Position numbers and translations under genes: made by a program. From contig JASFAU010000020.1 in assembly GCA_039704465.1 (NCBI GenBank), forward strand, positions 310,001 through 374,000: 64,000 nt of DNA, written 5' to 3'. This DNA comes from Plasmodiophora brassicae (lineage: Eukaryota; Endomyxa; Phytomyxea; Plasmodiophorida; Plasmodiophoridae). The notes beneath the pieces are model-generated. The model did no database searches. It had not been told where the DNA came from and was given only the letters and a program-made list of their open reading frames with translations. Shown here in pieces: positions 53,721 through 63,705 of this stretch (the first letter of the stretch is position 1; each line of letters starts with the position of its first letter).

Positions 53721-55595
53721 ATGGCTCTCTGGACACGGCTACGCCGCCGCCACCGTCAAGCAGGCAGTAACCTGCTCAGCACCAGCGACACTACACTACC
53801 CGCACCTGCCGACTTCCGTCTTGTATTCAAGGCCTTCCCAACCATCTGCCTCCTGGTGGACGTCCCACACCTACGTATCGTCGAGGCCAGCAATATGTAC
53901 CTTCAAGCGACATTGTCACGCCGAGAGGATCTCTTGGGGCGAAGTATCTTCGACGTGCTGCCCGACGACCCCGAGAATCCGTCGGCCTCGATGCTTCGGA
54001 ACATGCACTGTTCGCTTGGTGCTTGTCAAACGATGCGCGGGCCACATTCGCTTGCGGTTCAAAAGGTCGACATCAGGAAGCCGGACGGCAGTGTCGAGAC
54101 TCGGTACTGGAGTCCGCTGAATTCCCCTGTGATGGACCCGGTAACAGATGAGATCATCTACATCATCGTTCGCGCCGAAGACGTCACCGAGTTAGCCGTC
54201 GCGCGCGAACGTGCAGCGCGTCTTGAGGAAGAGAGCCGCCGTCGCAAGGAGGAGGATGAGAGACTAGACGGTCTGGCGGTTTTAATTGAACGTGCTAAGA
54301 ACTCGCAACTCCAAGCGCAACTGATGAACAGGATGTACGAGGACGTTGCCGTGGCTCGGGACAGGGCCGTTGAGGCATCAAACGCCAAGTCAGCATTCGT
54401 TGCGACGATCAGCCACGAACTTCGCACGCCTCTGTCCGGCATCATCGGCTTCAACGACCTGCTCGGTGCCACGTCGCTCTCCGGTGACCAGGCCGCGCTG
54501 GTGGACATGATTGGCGAGTCGGCGCGTATGCTACTCGCCTTGGTCAACGACATCCTGGACGTGTCGAAGCTGGAGGCCGGGAAGATGGTCCTCGAGAGCA
54601 TTCCATTCCGCCTTCGGCATGTGGTCCAGAACTGCGAGCGCCTTCTCCACGAGCAGGCGGAACGTAAAGGGTTGCACTTACGCGTTGCTGTCGACAGCGA
54701 CGTCCCCGATCTGGTGCGGGGCGACCCGAATCGGTTCCTCCAGATCCTGATAAACCTGACCAACAACGCCATCAAATTCACAAGCGCTGGTGGAGTCACC
54801 TTGCATGTCGGCCGCGCTATCGAACCAGCGGGTACGGACGGTACGCCGGAAGCCAACGTCTGTGGGAACGTCGTTCGCGCCTGTTTCGAAGTAATCGACA
54901 CCGGGATCGGGATTGCCGAGTCGAACATGGACCGCCTGTTTCAAGCGTTCTCGCAGGTGGATTCGTCGGACACGAGGAAGTTCGGAGGCACCGGCCTCGG
55001 CCTCCACATTTTTCGAACCCTAGTCGAGCTGATGAGAGGGCAGATCGGGGTCCAAAGCGCTGTCGGACAGGGATCGGTCTTCTGGTTCGTCCTGCCGCTC
55101 GTCGTCGACGAATCAGAAGGAGCTACTGAGGAGGAGGTCGTTGAAAGCGACGATTCGCAACCCGGTCGTGCAACGAGTTCAGCGGCAGGTTCGCGTGCGG
55201 GCGTGCCGATAACGGAGCAGGTCATACTCGTCGTGGACGACAACTCAATGATTCGGCAGTTGGTGACCAGGCAGCTGTCCAATCTCGGCTACCGGAACGT
55301 GCTGCTGGCGTGCGATGGGCGGCAAGCGATCAGGAAGTTCGAGACGTCGGGCCCCATTGACCTCATCCTCATGGACTGTATGATGCCGGAACTCGACGGG
55401 CGCGACGCCGCCAAGGCGCTGCGCGAAATCGAATCCCGGTACCGAAGGCCGCCCTACGTCCCGATCGTCGCCATGACCGCCAGCGCCATGCACGGCGACC
55501 GCGAGGCCTGCCTGCTCGCCGGCATGAACGACTGCCTGACGAAGCCGTTCACGTTGAAGGAGCTCGCCGCTATGCTCCACAAATGGCTGTGCTGA
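53721..55595 (+). CDS. Hybrid histidine kinase (PAS-HisKA-HATPase-REC)
   Basis: Single-exon gene of about 624 residues from ATG 53721. Domains in order: PAS (about 30-150; LRIVEASNMYLQATLSRRED, RYWSPLNSPVMD), coiled linker, HisKA with phospho-acceptor His in FVATISHELRTPLSGIIGFN (about 232), HATPase_c with N box INLTNNAIKFT, G1 DTGIGIAESN, F box LFQAFSQVD and G2 GGTGLGL, then a receiver with acidic pair VVDDNS, phospho-acceptor Asp in LILMDCMMPELDG, Thr/Ser in AMTASAM and Lys in LTKPF. No membrane segment, so it is cytosolic. Needs an HPt partner. The PAS type closely recalls bacterial sensors, consistent with an old transfer, though intron loss is an alternative. Confidence 0.92.
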   Translation: MALWTRLRRRHRQAGSNLLSTSDTTLPAPADFRLVFKAFPTICLLVDVPHLRIVEASNMYLQATLSRREDLLGRSIFDVLPDDPENPSASMLRNMHCSLGACQTMRGPHSLAVQKVDIRKPDGSVETRYWSPLNSPVMDPVTDEIIYIIVRAEDVTELAVARERAARLEEESRRRKEEDERLDGLAVLIERAKNSQLQAQLMNRMYEDVAVARDRAVEASNAKSAFVATISHELRTPLSGIIGFNDLLGATSLSGDQAALVDMIGESARMLLALVNDILDVSKLEAGKMVLESIPFRLRHVVQNCERLLHEQAERKGLHLRVAVDSDVPDLVRGDPNRFLQILINLTNNAIKFTSAGGVTLHVGRAIEPAGTDGTPEANVCGNVVRACFEVIDTGIGIAESNMDRLFQAFSQVDSSDTRKFGGTGLGLHIFRTLVELMRGQIGVQSAVGQGSVFWFVLPLVVDESEGATEEEVVESDDSQPGRATSSAAGSRAGVPITEQVILVVDDNSMIRQLVTRQLSNLGYRNVLLACDGRQAIRKFETSGPIDLILMDCMMPELDGRDAAKALREIESRYRRPPYVPIVAMTASAMHGDREACLLAGMNDCLTKPFTLKELAAMLHKWLC

Positions 55596-55636
55596 ACCGG
55601 GAACAATATCTATATGGTACACGATGACGACGAGGC

Positions 55637-56829
55637 TCACTTCGGGACGTGGCTGAGCGGCGCGATCCGGACCGTGTCGCGATAGCGCTTGGCGTTGAGG
55701 ATGGCGGATCCGTTGGCGACCGCCCGTCGGTGCAGGTCGCGCAGGGCGACGATGCACGGGCGCAGCTGCGCGTACGTGATGCCCGACCGTCGCGACAGCG
55801 CCGCCGGCCACGCGTCCTGCCCCGCGGCGACCTGGGCGTAGGCGCAGGCGGCCGCGGCCAGCTGCGACGGGCGATGGGCCAGGCAGATCGGGTCCTGCAG
55901 CGCCAGGTCCAGCAGCAACTGGACGAGCGGGGCGTCGTCGCCGCCGAACCGCCGGCGGAACTCGACGGACGTCACCGCCGTGACCCGGAACTCGACGGCG
56001 ACCAGCACGGTCTGCTCCATCGCCAGGACCTGCTCCGTCGTGTACGTGTGGTCGGTGATGTACGAGAAGTCGTTCGCCGTCGGCGGGTGGATCTCCTCGT
56101 ACTTGGACCTGTGCGCGACATGGTCAGACCTGCGCCCGACGCTGACGCCCGTTCAGGCGTACGCGATGAACATGCAGGCGACGCCGATCAGCTGCAGGCG
56201 CCTACCAGCGCAACGGGATCAGCGCCCAGCAGCAACCGGCACGCGGCGAACGCGTACCTTCGCTCGACGTCGTGCAACCGGGACAGGAACGAGTCGATCA
56301 GGTAGACGGTGAGGTGCAGCGTCTGGCCCGACAGGCGGTACTCGTCGGCGACTTCCACGAGCCTGGCACATCGTTCAGCGGGGGCGGCGGGCGGGCGGAC
56401 GTCGCCCTGCGTACCAATTCACGAGTATCGTCCGCATCCGATGCGTCAGGTTGCGCTGGCAGGTCGCCAGGTAGTCGACGCACGCGTAGTGCTTCAGCTC
56501 GTTGCGCCTGGGCGACCGCGCCCGCGTTAGCCAACTTGCATCGCGGGGCGACGACGACGCGCCGACGGTACCGCATGTTCTCGTATATGTCGTCGTGGTA
56601 GTGCATGTACCCGATCTCATGATGCGACCTGGCCTGCTGCTGCTGGTGATCGTTCCCCTCGATGGCCACCGACCGCTTCTTGCGCAAATCAGTCTGTATC
56701 GCGCGCGCGCGCCCCCCGTTAGCCCGGCGCCGGTACGATCGCAGCAACGACGACGACGCGCATCCATACAGGGTCGCCGTTGGCGTTCGTGATGTTGGAC
56801 AGGGCGACGCGGGCCCGCGTCCGCGGCAT
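55637..56829 (-). CDS. B-type mitotic cyclin
   Basis: Binds and activates a cyclin-dependent kinase. Six exons: MPRTRARVALSNITNANGDP (start 56829), with the RxALxNITN N-terminus of B cyclins; then TDLRKKRSVAIEGND to HYHDDIYENMR; RNELKHYACVDYLATCQRNL to RTILVNW; LVEVADEYRLSGQTLHLTVY to DSFLSR; RLQLIGVACMFIA; and SKYEEIHPPTANDFSYITDH through the cyclin C-box (VEFRVTAVTSVEFRRRFGGD). All joins use GT-AG and restore frame. Cyclin-box residues MRTILVNWLVEV and SKYEE are present, including the Lys and Glu that contact CDK. No RxxL destruction box is obvious, as the N-terminus is very short. The C-terminal fold ends soon after, so the protein is compact (about 310 residues). Confidence 0.85.
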
Positions 56830-57343
56830 GGCAACGGCGGCGGTCGCCATCGAACGTCGTCGTCGCCGCCCTGGCTGCTGCCCTGTGACGACCGGACAGC
56901 GCCAGGCGCGCGCTCGCGGGGGCTGTTCCCCGGCCGCCCTCGCCCCACGACGCCGTCCACCGCCCTGGCGCACCGATCCGGCGACGACCGACCGACCTGG
57001 CTATGCTGCTGCGGCTGTGCACCGGGGTCGCCACGCCCGCCTTCGCGCCGCTCGAATTGTATCGTGATGATTTTATTGTCGACGACGCCCCAGACCCGGA
57101 CCCCGGAGCCGCGGTTCAAATGGTGCGCGCGCTGACGGCGGTACGGTGCGCGCCGCGCGCCGCCGCTGCCCCCTGTTGCGGCGCGACTGCGGCGACGAAT
57201 GCGTCAATGTCGTGTTTTGACCTGGCAACTGCCGTTGCGACTTGCGCCTGATCCGCTCCCCGCGCGTTACTGCGCAACCTGGGTAGCGCATCAGCAATAC
57301 ACGGCGCGCATGGGCGGCGGCGCCGGCGGGGGTTTAATAATGA
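56830..57343. other. GC-rich intergenic region, nothing recognised
   Basis: Between the cyclin start and the stop of the 7TM gene. Very GC-rich with many shadow frames; no motif or coherent exon was seen. Confidence 0.4.
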
Positions 57344-58540
57344 TTAGAGACGGTGGCCCTGTACGGCGGAACGAGGGGGGTCGACGACGGCCTGCGGGAT
57401 GGTCGGGCGTTCGGTGCCGCCCCCGGTGATGTCGTCGTCTTGGTCGGCGTTGGCGCCCTTGCTGGCGAACGTGGCGTACTGGCTGCCGCGTGCGAGCAGG
57501 AAGTACCAGTTGATGGCGGCCTCGATGCCTGCCTGGAAGCTGGCGATGTGCATCAGGACGGACGTGATCGTCGCCAGGGTGGCGGTGACGTTCGACGCGA
57601 TGAAGTTGATCCAGAACAGGCTGACGAGCATTGGAATTCCGGCCACGATGTGCGACACGCTGAAGCACAGGAACATGCGTTGCGTGCGCACGAGGACCTG
57701 GAAAGGGTACTACGCGTCAGCGACGCACGCTCCGCTGGAGCTGGAGTCCGGCCAGATACCCCTGTCATTGCCTTTGACGCTGCCGTCAGCATCGTGGTGC
57801 TCTCCAGGAGCCCCTTGACGAAGAAGCCGAGCGCTGCCAGGAATTCGGCCAAGGCAGCAACAACGATGAGGCCGAGCGACGCCTGATTGCGAACCTGCGT
57901 GTCGCCGAACACGAGGCACTCCTCACTGGTGACAACGTAGTAGTCGCCCAGGACGACAACGGACACGACCGGCAGGGCGAGAGCGGCGACGCCTGTCAGC
58001 GTGAGCGCTGCCCAGACGTGTGCATGTGCGGGCGCTGTGTTTGAATCTGCCGGCATCGAAATATCGTCACCAGGGCCCAGCCCATAGACATGATGCGCCT
58101 TCCTGCGTACTCATCTGCTTCACAATCGTATAGTACGAGAACATGATGGCCGCGTTGACGCCGGATCCGGCAATAATCGTCGCGAACTGGATGAACTTGA
58201 GGGCTGCGCACGCCACGAAGAGCTCGTGGTCGCTGGTGATCGCGTTCACGACGACAATCATCAGCAGCAGGCTGCAGCTGAACACGAGGCGGAACACGGT
58301 CATTATCAGGACGAGCAGTTGCAGGACCGTCTTCCAATGCTTCGTGTAGATCAGCATGCACAGGGACGCCAGTCCACCGAGTATAGACAGGATCTCCACG
58401 GTGAGACTGAACGCGAGCAAGCCCGCATCCGGCACCCGGATCAGCGTCTCCGGTCCCTCCCGCGCCTGAACCTGCGGGGCGACGACGACGAGTGCCCCCA
58501 ACGCTAACGACCATGGCGACAACCCCATGCCAGCTGGCAC
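57344..58540 (-). CDS. Seven-transmembrane protein, GPCR-like topology
   Basis: Three exons from ATG 58540. A signal peptide (LSPWSLALGALVVVAPQVQA) precedes seven hydrophobic segments. Exon 1 holds TM1-3 (LLAFSLTVEILSILGGLASL; LQLLVLIMTVFRLVFSCSLL; ATIIAGSGVNAAIMFSYY) and ends KQM. A 68-bp GT-AG intron leads to NSNTAPAHAHVWAALTLTGV (TM4) and SLGLIVVAALAEFLAALGFF (TM5). A second intron after KAMTG leads to VLVRTQRMFLCFSVSHIVAG (TM6), TM7 and a polar tail with DQDDDITGGGTERP. Signal peptide plus 7TM suggests a surface receptor, but I could not assign a GPCR class and saw no DRY or NPxxY motif. Confidence 0.65.
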
Positions 58541-58743
58541 AGCCAGCCAGTATTAACGAATCAAGAGTATCAAGGAACTCGATCGTCTAGGTACGCCCGG
58601 GGCGTCTCCCCACCGAGATCGATCGCTGGGCGCAGGCGGTCATGCTGTGGTGCAATTCTGATGTTGTGAGATATTGACCAATCTACCAGGCCACCGGAGC
58701 ATCGGAACCGGACGAGCTCGGACAGAGCGTACAAACGGAAAGT

Positions 58744-59235
58744 ATGGCTGGCGCCAAGCTGTCACCTGTCGTGGCCTTGGCAGTACTAGTGTTCGCCGCC
58801 CATATTGTTCACGGTGAGGACCCCATCCAGCAGTGCCTTCAGCAGCACGGTGGGTTCACCCTTCTAGCCAGGGAGTGGCCTTCCCGGCACTTGTCGGGCC
58901 GGCTCGGTCCCCTGACGAACGTCACCGTCCTGGCGCCGACCGATGGCGCATTCCGTCAACTCGTTGTTCAAAACCGGGACCTGATGCGCAGACTGGCCAG
59001 TACGAACGTTGACCGCATCGTTCAGCGGCACGTTGTTCAAGGCCGGTACACAGCCGACGACCTCGCAAAGCTCGGGCGCATTCGAGCCCGAAACGACGAT
59101 GAGTTAACGTTCCAGAAAACGGCGCCGCACGTTCGGGTGAACAATGAGGCGAATATCGTCGTACCCGACATCGCCTGTGGACAGAGCGTCATCCAGGGGC
59201 TGGACGGTGCCGTCGTTCCGGACGAAATCAAGTAG
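58744..59235 (+). CDS. Secreted fasciclin (FAS1) domain protein
   Basis: 163 residues: signal peptide MAGAKLSPVVALAVLVFAAH with cleavage near VHG, then one FAS1 domain. The H1 motif is seen in NVTVLAPTDGAFRQL and the YH-like core in DRIVQRHVVQGRYTADDL. The end, NIVVPDIACGQSVIQGLDGA VV, replaces the usual NGVIHVID motif. It stops just after the domain, without a GPI or membrane segment. Likely an extracellular adhesion or cell-wall protein. Slightly short for FAS1 proteins, which often have more than one domain; a further exon downstream was not found. Confidence 0.72.
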   Translation: MAGAKLSPVVALAVLVFAAHIVHGEDPIQQCLQQHGGFTLLAREWPSRHLSGRLGPLTNVTVLAPTDGAFRQLVVQNRDLMRRLASTNVDRIVQRHVVQGRYTADDLAKLGRIRARNDDELTFQKTAPHVRVNNEANIVVPDIACGQSVIQGLDGAVVPDEIK

Positions 59236-60034
59236 AATGTCATCAATGTAGCGCTGCGAATCGTTCGACTCACGTGCATGCGGTTAGTAAGAGCATCTCC
59301 ACCCGGCTAGACATAGCCATAGCGAGTGCGCCTGGCAACCCGATAAAGTATTGGAAACGCCATTTGCGTTGCCAGGCGCTCGCGAGAAAAGCGTCGTCTT
59401 GCACCTTGGCAGCGTGCACAGGATATCGTAGGTCGTGAAGTGCTGGCGACGAACAGTTTGAAGCAGCAGCATTAGCTCGGTACGTTGAGGGTATGATGAT
59501 GCCCCAGAGACCCGAGGCTGAGCCTCCTGCTATTCCCCTGACATGGTACTTCTCCATTAACAGGTTGACCGCTGGAGTGACAGTTCCAACTTTGGGACGA
59601 GGATCTAGCGGTTGCGGTGGATGTCGTCGCCAACCCTGTCCCTGCGTTGCTGCTGGCACTGGCCCCAGGCGGTCCTCGCGACACTTGAACTCGTCGTCAG
59701 GTTAATTTGCGTAAGTAAGGGTATGCCAGTCAATTCTCGTTAGGCGTACGCCAGCCGTTTCCTGTAATACAGACCGTTTATGCATTGATACACCGGGTGT
59801 ACCCTGACCGTTAACGTCGATTCGCCTGCGGTGGCGTTGACGCTGAATGTTGGTATGGCCCTCCCACATCGCTTGTGCAACTAATGGCGTCCCGTTTGTC
59901 CTTCATGGCTCGATCGTCAGATGGCGGATAACGTTGTTGTCGTCGATACGGACGGGTCTCCATCACGCTTGCCGTCCTGGCTAGTACAGCTCGTGTGACA
60001 GAGCTCGATATAATCTTTTGCCTGATGGAGACGG
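59236..60034. other. Region of short frames, no gene recognised
   Basis: Frames at 59270-59705 on both strands carry no recognised motif. Part may be decayed mobile DNA adjoining the transposase-like gene. Confidence 0.35.
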
Positions 60035-61509
60035 TTAATACGCGTATTGCAGCATACAAACTGTTATACGCGGACAACATACCATCACTGCCGAGATGCA
60101 TCGAACATGCTTGACACGTTTCTCGACAGCGTCGAACACTGGGAATCCATAGTACTTCATCAAATTCAGCTCTAAAGCGCCCAGACTCTGCACTGCACAT
60201 CGATGACCCTTATCAACGTTTGGGATCAATGCCACAGGAGACATAAGGCCCTTATTGCAGCGAACCGATGCCGGTAAACCCATCACAATTTGGACAAGAG
60301 GAACAACTGACTTGGATCCCCAGCTGAGAAGATCTGCCCCGTCGACGTCCATGGATGACACCAAGAGAGGGAACTCGTTGTTTTCGAGGCAAGACTTCAT
60401 GAACGGCGAATACACCGTATAAAAGAAGTCTCCATCCGTCCAGTCTTGCACACACGTACTTCTCAAAGGAGCCGATGCGATTTCTCGATGGCGGTCGAGT
60501 TCGTCGTGGAGCATCTTGCAGAATGTGCCCGACCGGAACAGAGACTGCAGAAACAGGATTCGCGAAAAGTAGATGCACGGCTCTGACTGACGTCGACAGC
60601 AGGCCTCTGACGATGGCACATCTGCGCCATCGGGCCACACATGACCACCGCGGCAGGCCATGTACCTGATAAAGGGCGACGTCACCCCCATATCCAGAAG
60701 GTGTCTGCGTAACACACTGATAGATTCGGCTGTAGCATTCAGGTCCACATCCAGAGCATCAGTAACGTCGTCACTTGGTATCCGAAGGGCCTCACAAATA
60801 TCACGAATCTACCAAATGACCATGAGAACTGCCATTCGTGAACAAACCGGTGTGTTATTACCAGTGCATTTCGACGAGTACGCGACTGCTTAGCACGGTT
60901 CGCGTTGTACGATCCCTTTGACCGCATCACCTCACCGAAATTGTCGGGAATTGTCGGATCGACGTTCGGTGCCTCGAGTTCCTTCAGCTTCTTGCTGATT
61001 TCGGCCACCAGGAAATCGGACAGCCTGAGCTCATTCTGGTACTCTTTGCAGTTCGTTTCGGGCCACTCGTTGAATTTCTGAACGTTGGAACGAGCATCGT
61101 CCTCCAATAGCGCCGGGCGGATATCAAACGGCTCCACAGAAACAGTGTCTTTATGCCTCGTGACGATCATCGTCGGTCGACATTGACGCCGCCGACGGTA
61201 CTCATCGAAGAGCCGGAGAAACGGATTGTGCATGACGTCGTCTGAAGGATTGCGGCGCGGCCGTTCGCTCTGAAGAGCTCGACGAGCAATCTCAAGAAAA
61301 CGCTTGCCGGCGGCGACGTTGTCCCGCTGGCGTTGGGAATCGGCAGCTGCGCGACGACGCTTGTATTCGCGCACATGCTCAAGGAAGATATTCACGTTCC
61401 GAGAGGCATCGCCGCCCGCATGCTCTGGTGAGTCGCTACTCGATCCCAGTCTGCGTGGTCGACTCATTCGACCGATGACAGACGCACACCGTTGACGCCG
61501 ACTGTGCAA
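60035..61509 (-). pseudogene. Possible KDZ/Plavaka-like transposase remnant
   Basis: Two minus-strand frames. Upstream (61509-60739): a basic, helical region (NIFLEHVREYKRRRAAADSQ, KEYQNELRLSDFLVAEISKK, DPTIPDNFGEVM). Downstream (60748-60035): LHDELDRHREIASAPL, DGDFFYTVYSPFMKSCLENN, then FPLLVSSMDVDGADLLSWGS with VVPLVQIVMGLPASVR and PVALIPNV. The block in which a short loop with Asp (MDVDGADLL) precedes a Pro..(I/L)..(G/N)LP..R motif and a LIP end resembles Plavaka/KDZ transposases. The N- and C-terminal domains are missing or unrecognised. It could also be an unknown host family. Confidence 0.35.
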
Positions 61510-61689
61510 ACGATACAGTGTTATGTGGAAATCGCAGCGCGGCCAGTCTGGAGCAGAATGCCCCGAATTGAATCACACTGGTAGCAATTCCTGCAGAGTC
61601 ACCCAGTACACCGTTCCTGTGACCGAATGTTGGGATCTTTACCTGGCTGGACACAGTCCAGAGAATGTCAGTCGCCGCGGAAGCGGGGC

Positions 61690-62575
61690 TCATCGACTGG
61701 GCGTCGTCCAGAGCCGGGGCACGATTGACGACCGCCTGTTCGATAGCCGGTTGGCTCGAGAAGGGCGCCAACCGCATCGCTTGACCAAATCAATACAGTA
61801 CACGTCCTTATAAGACCCGTTGTTGTCAGGGCTCTCGTCATTCACCGACGTCCCACGAACAGACGGCAAGCGCGTGCATAGATTAGCCCCGATGGACGTC
61901 GGTGAATGGCTCGAGAGATCGAACCGGATCTTATCGGAACGCGTATTGTATTCACTGGTCAAAGCGATGAGGTTAGCTGCTTCTTCCAGTGATGCGCGAC
62001 GATGACAGGATCTATGCACGACTTCTGCCGTTGTCGTGCGGATTGGAGCCCGGCAGCTGATAATCGTCCGATAATTCCGTACGGTGCGCGTTCGCCTGAG
62101 CCCACGAGTACCACCGCGTGGTGCGGTACCTGGTGAAGCGGGCCAGGTTATCCTCAAGGGAATCATCCGTCCGCCAGTGTGTGCTGGCGATGAACCCAGG
62201 AATGCTCAGACCGTCCACCGACCCTGAATCGTAAACCTCGGTGCGAAAGTTGTTCTTCGCGTCCCATTTCGACAGAATCAATACGGCCTCGTTCACGCCG
62301 CACAGTGTTTGATATCGGTGGAATGCGGCGCGTAGGGCGTGCTCAGCTCGCAGCCGCCGTTCCTTGATCGAGCGCGTGGAGACGCCCTCCTGCTGGGCAA
62401 GGCGTTCGTCCCCCTGCGCCAAGATGATTGAACGCAAAGTGGCGAAGTCCTCGCGCAGCTGGGCCCGGCGAGCCGACATAATCATCAGCTGGGCCCGGCG
62501 AGTTGACGAACTCGTCCTCGTCCGACCACCTGCCCATACTGTTGTCCATACTGTCGACGTTGGCAATGAACACAC
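61690..62575 (-). CDS. Hypothetical protein, two frames
   Basis: Upstream frame 62575-62012: helical, charged (LREDFATLRSIILAQGDERL, EHALRAAFHRYQTLCGVNEA, LEDNLARFTRYRTTRWYSWA). Downstream frame 62166-61690: ANLIALTSEYNTRSDKIRFD, GSYKDVYCIDLVKRCGW. An intron near 62020 could join them. No domain recognised. It lies between two transposase remnants and has no TIRs that I could see, so it may be an accessory transposon gene. Confidence 0.35.
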
Positions 62576-63003
62576 TCAGGCTCGACGTCAGACCAGCAGC
62601 CAGCCGTCACATCGGTCGGCTCCGCCGCCCGTAGCGTAGCGACTCAGCGGGCGACAACGCGTCACAGTGGCGCGGGCGGCCGCGCAGTATACCGACTCGG
62701 GACTCCGCGCCGGTACAAGGCTCGGCTCCGCCCATAAAATACCGACTTGGCCTCCCAAGTCGGTGTTCTGCAGTATACCGACTCGGCAACCCAAGTCGGT
62801 GTAGCTAGAACAAGGGGGTTGGCGACCGGGGGTTGGCGACCGGTCCCTGACCAGTAGACGGACTCGGCTTCCCGAGACCGCTTATACTATAGGTCATGCT
62901 GCCCGTCACAGGACGCCACGGAGTCCGCCACGGAAATGCCTCATGGCACGCTATTTATAACTGTAGGAGAGCATCTCCACCGCACAGAATTTTCGGTTAT
63001 CGC
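62576..63003. other. Upstream flank of the Harbinger remnant
   Basis: Contains the hairpin pair above and short direct repeats (GGTTGGCGACCGG twice near 62817-62840). No gene recognised. The Harbinger 5' end and its TIR would be expected here but were not identified. Confidence 0.4.
62741..62800. repeat. Pair of ACCGACTTGG hairpins
   Basis: ACCGACTTGG-CCTC-CCAAGTCGGT (62741-62764) is a perfect 10-bp inverted repeat. ACCGACTCGG-CAAC-CCAAGTCGGT (62777-62800) is the same with one mismatch. A further half-site lies at about 62690. Confidence 0.85.
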
Positions 63004-63705
63004 CACATGACGGATCGGGAAATAGTAGTAATGATTTGGGGGGTCCGGCACCACCGCGGGGAAAAGCCGCACGAGGACTCGGAGGACTCGGAGGACTCGT
63101 CCTCATCTAGCAGTGATGATATCGGTGAAGTCGTCACGGCCGGCTTGTTGCTCAGCGAGCAAACGCCCAACCACCGGCCAAAGATGGGCGTCGAGCGCGG
63201 ATGGGGCGGATCTCGACCTGGATCGGCAGTTTTCCAGACGGAACCGCCAAGAAGCCGTTGCGGTTCCCATCTGCACGAGCAGGCATGTTCAGTACGGGAA
63301 AGGAACACGAGCCGACGGTTGTCATTGAGGCCATCGCCGATCACGACTGCACGATCTGGCATTTCTTCTGTGGCTGCCCGGGGTCGCTCAACGATCTCAA
63401 CGTCCTGAATCGCTCTCCGGTTCTGAACTCCCAAATCACGGGGGAAATGCCGACCGTGCTATACTCGGTTGGTCAGAACGAGTATTCTATACCGTACTAT
63501 CTGGTGGATGGTATATATCCCGACTATCACTGCTTCGTGTCGACGATCAGCAATCCTTCATTGCGCGCGCAAAAGTTGTTTGCCACGAAGCAGGAGGCGA
63601 AACGTAAGGGTATCGAGCGCGCGTTCGGGATTCCGCAGCACCGGTTCCACTCCTAACAATTCCGATGAATCTCTGGCATCGGGATGCGCTATGTGTCGTT
63701 GTCAA
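63004..63705 (+). pseudogene. PIF/Harbinger transposase, internally deleted
   Basis: Begins MTDREIVVMIWGVRHHRGEK with an acidic Ser run. The catalytic half reads EHEPTVVIEAIADHDCTIWH, FFCGCPGSLNDLNVLNRSPV, YYLVDGIYPDYHCFVSTISN and AQKLFATKQEAKRKGIERAF, the DDE_4 nuclease with the second Asp (NDLNV) and the final Glu region (RKGIERAFG). The segment with the first catalytic Asp (SIDCMHW in relatives) is missing between about 63200 and 63290. One base is lost near 63654 (HRFHS, then LTIPMNLWHRDALCVVVK out of frame). It is then cut by a gypsy fragment at 63706. Confidence 0.7.

Noticed and set aside
54158..54928. 256-residue minus-strand frame opposite the histidine kinase
   Set aside because: Ser/Arg-rich antisense shadow of the HisKA/HATPase region.
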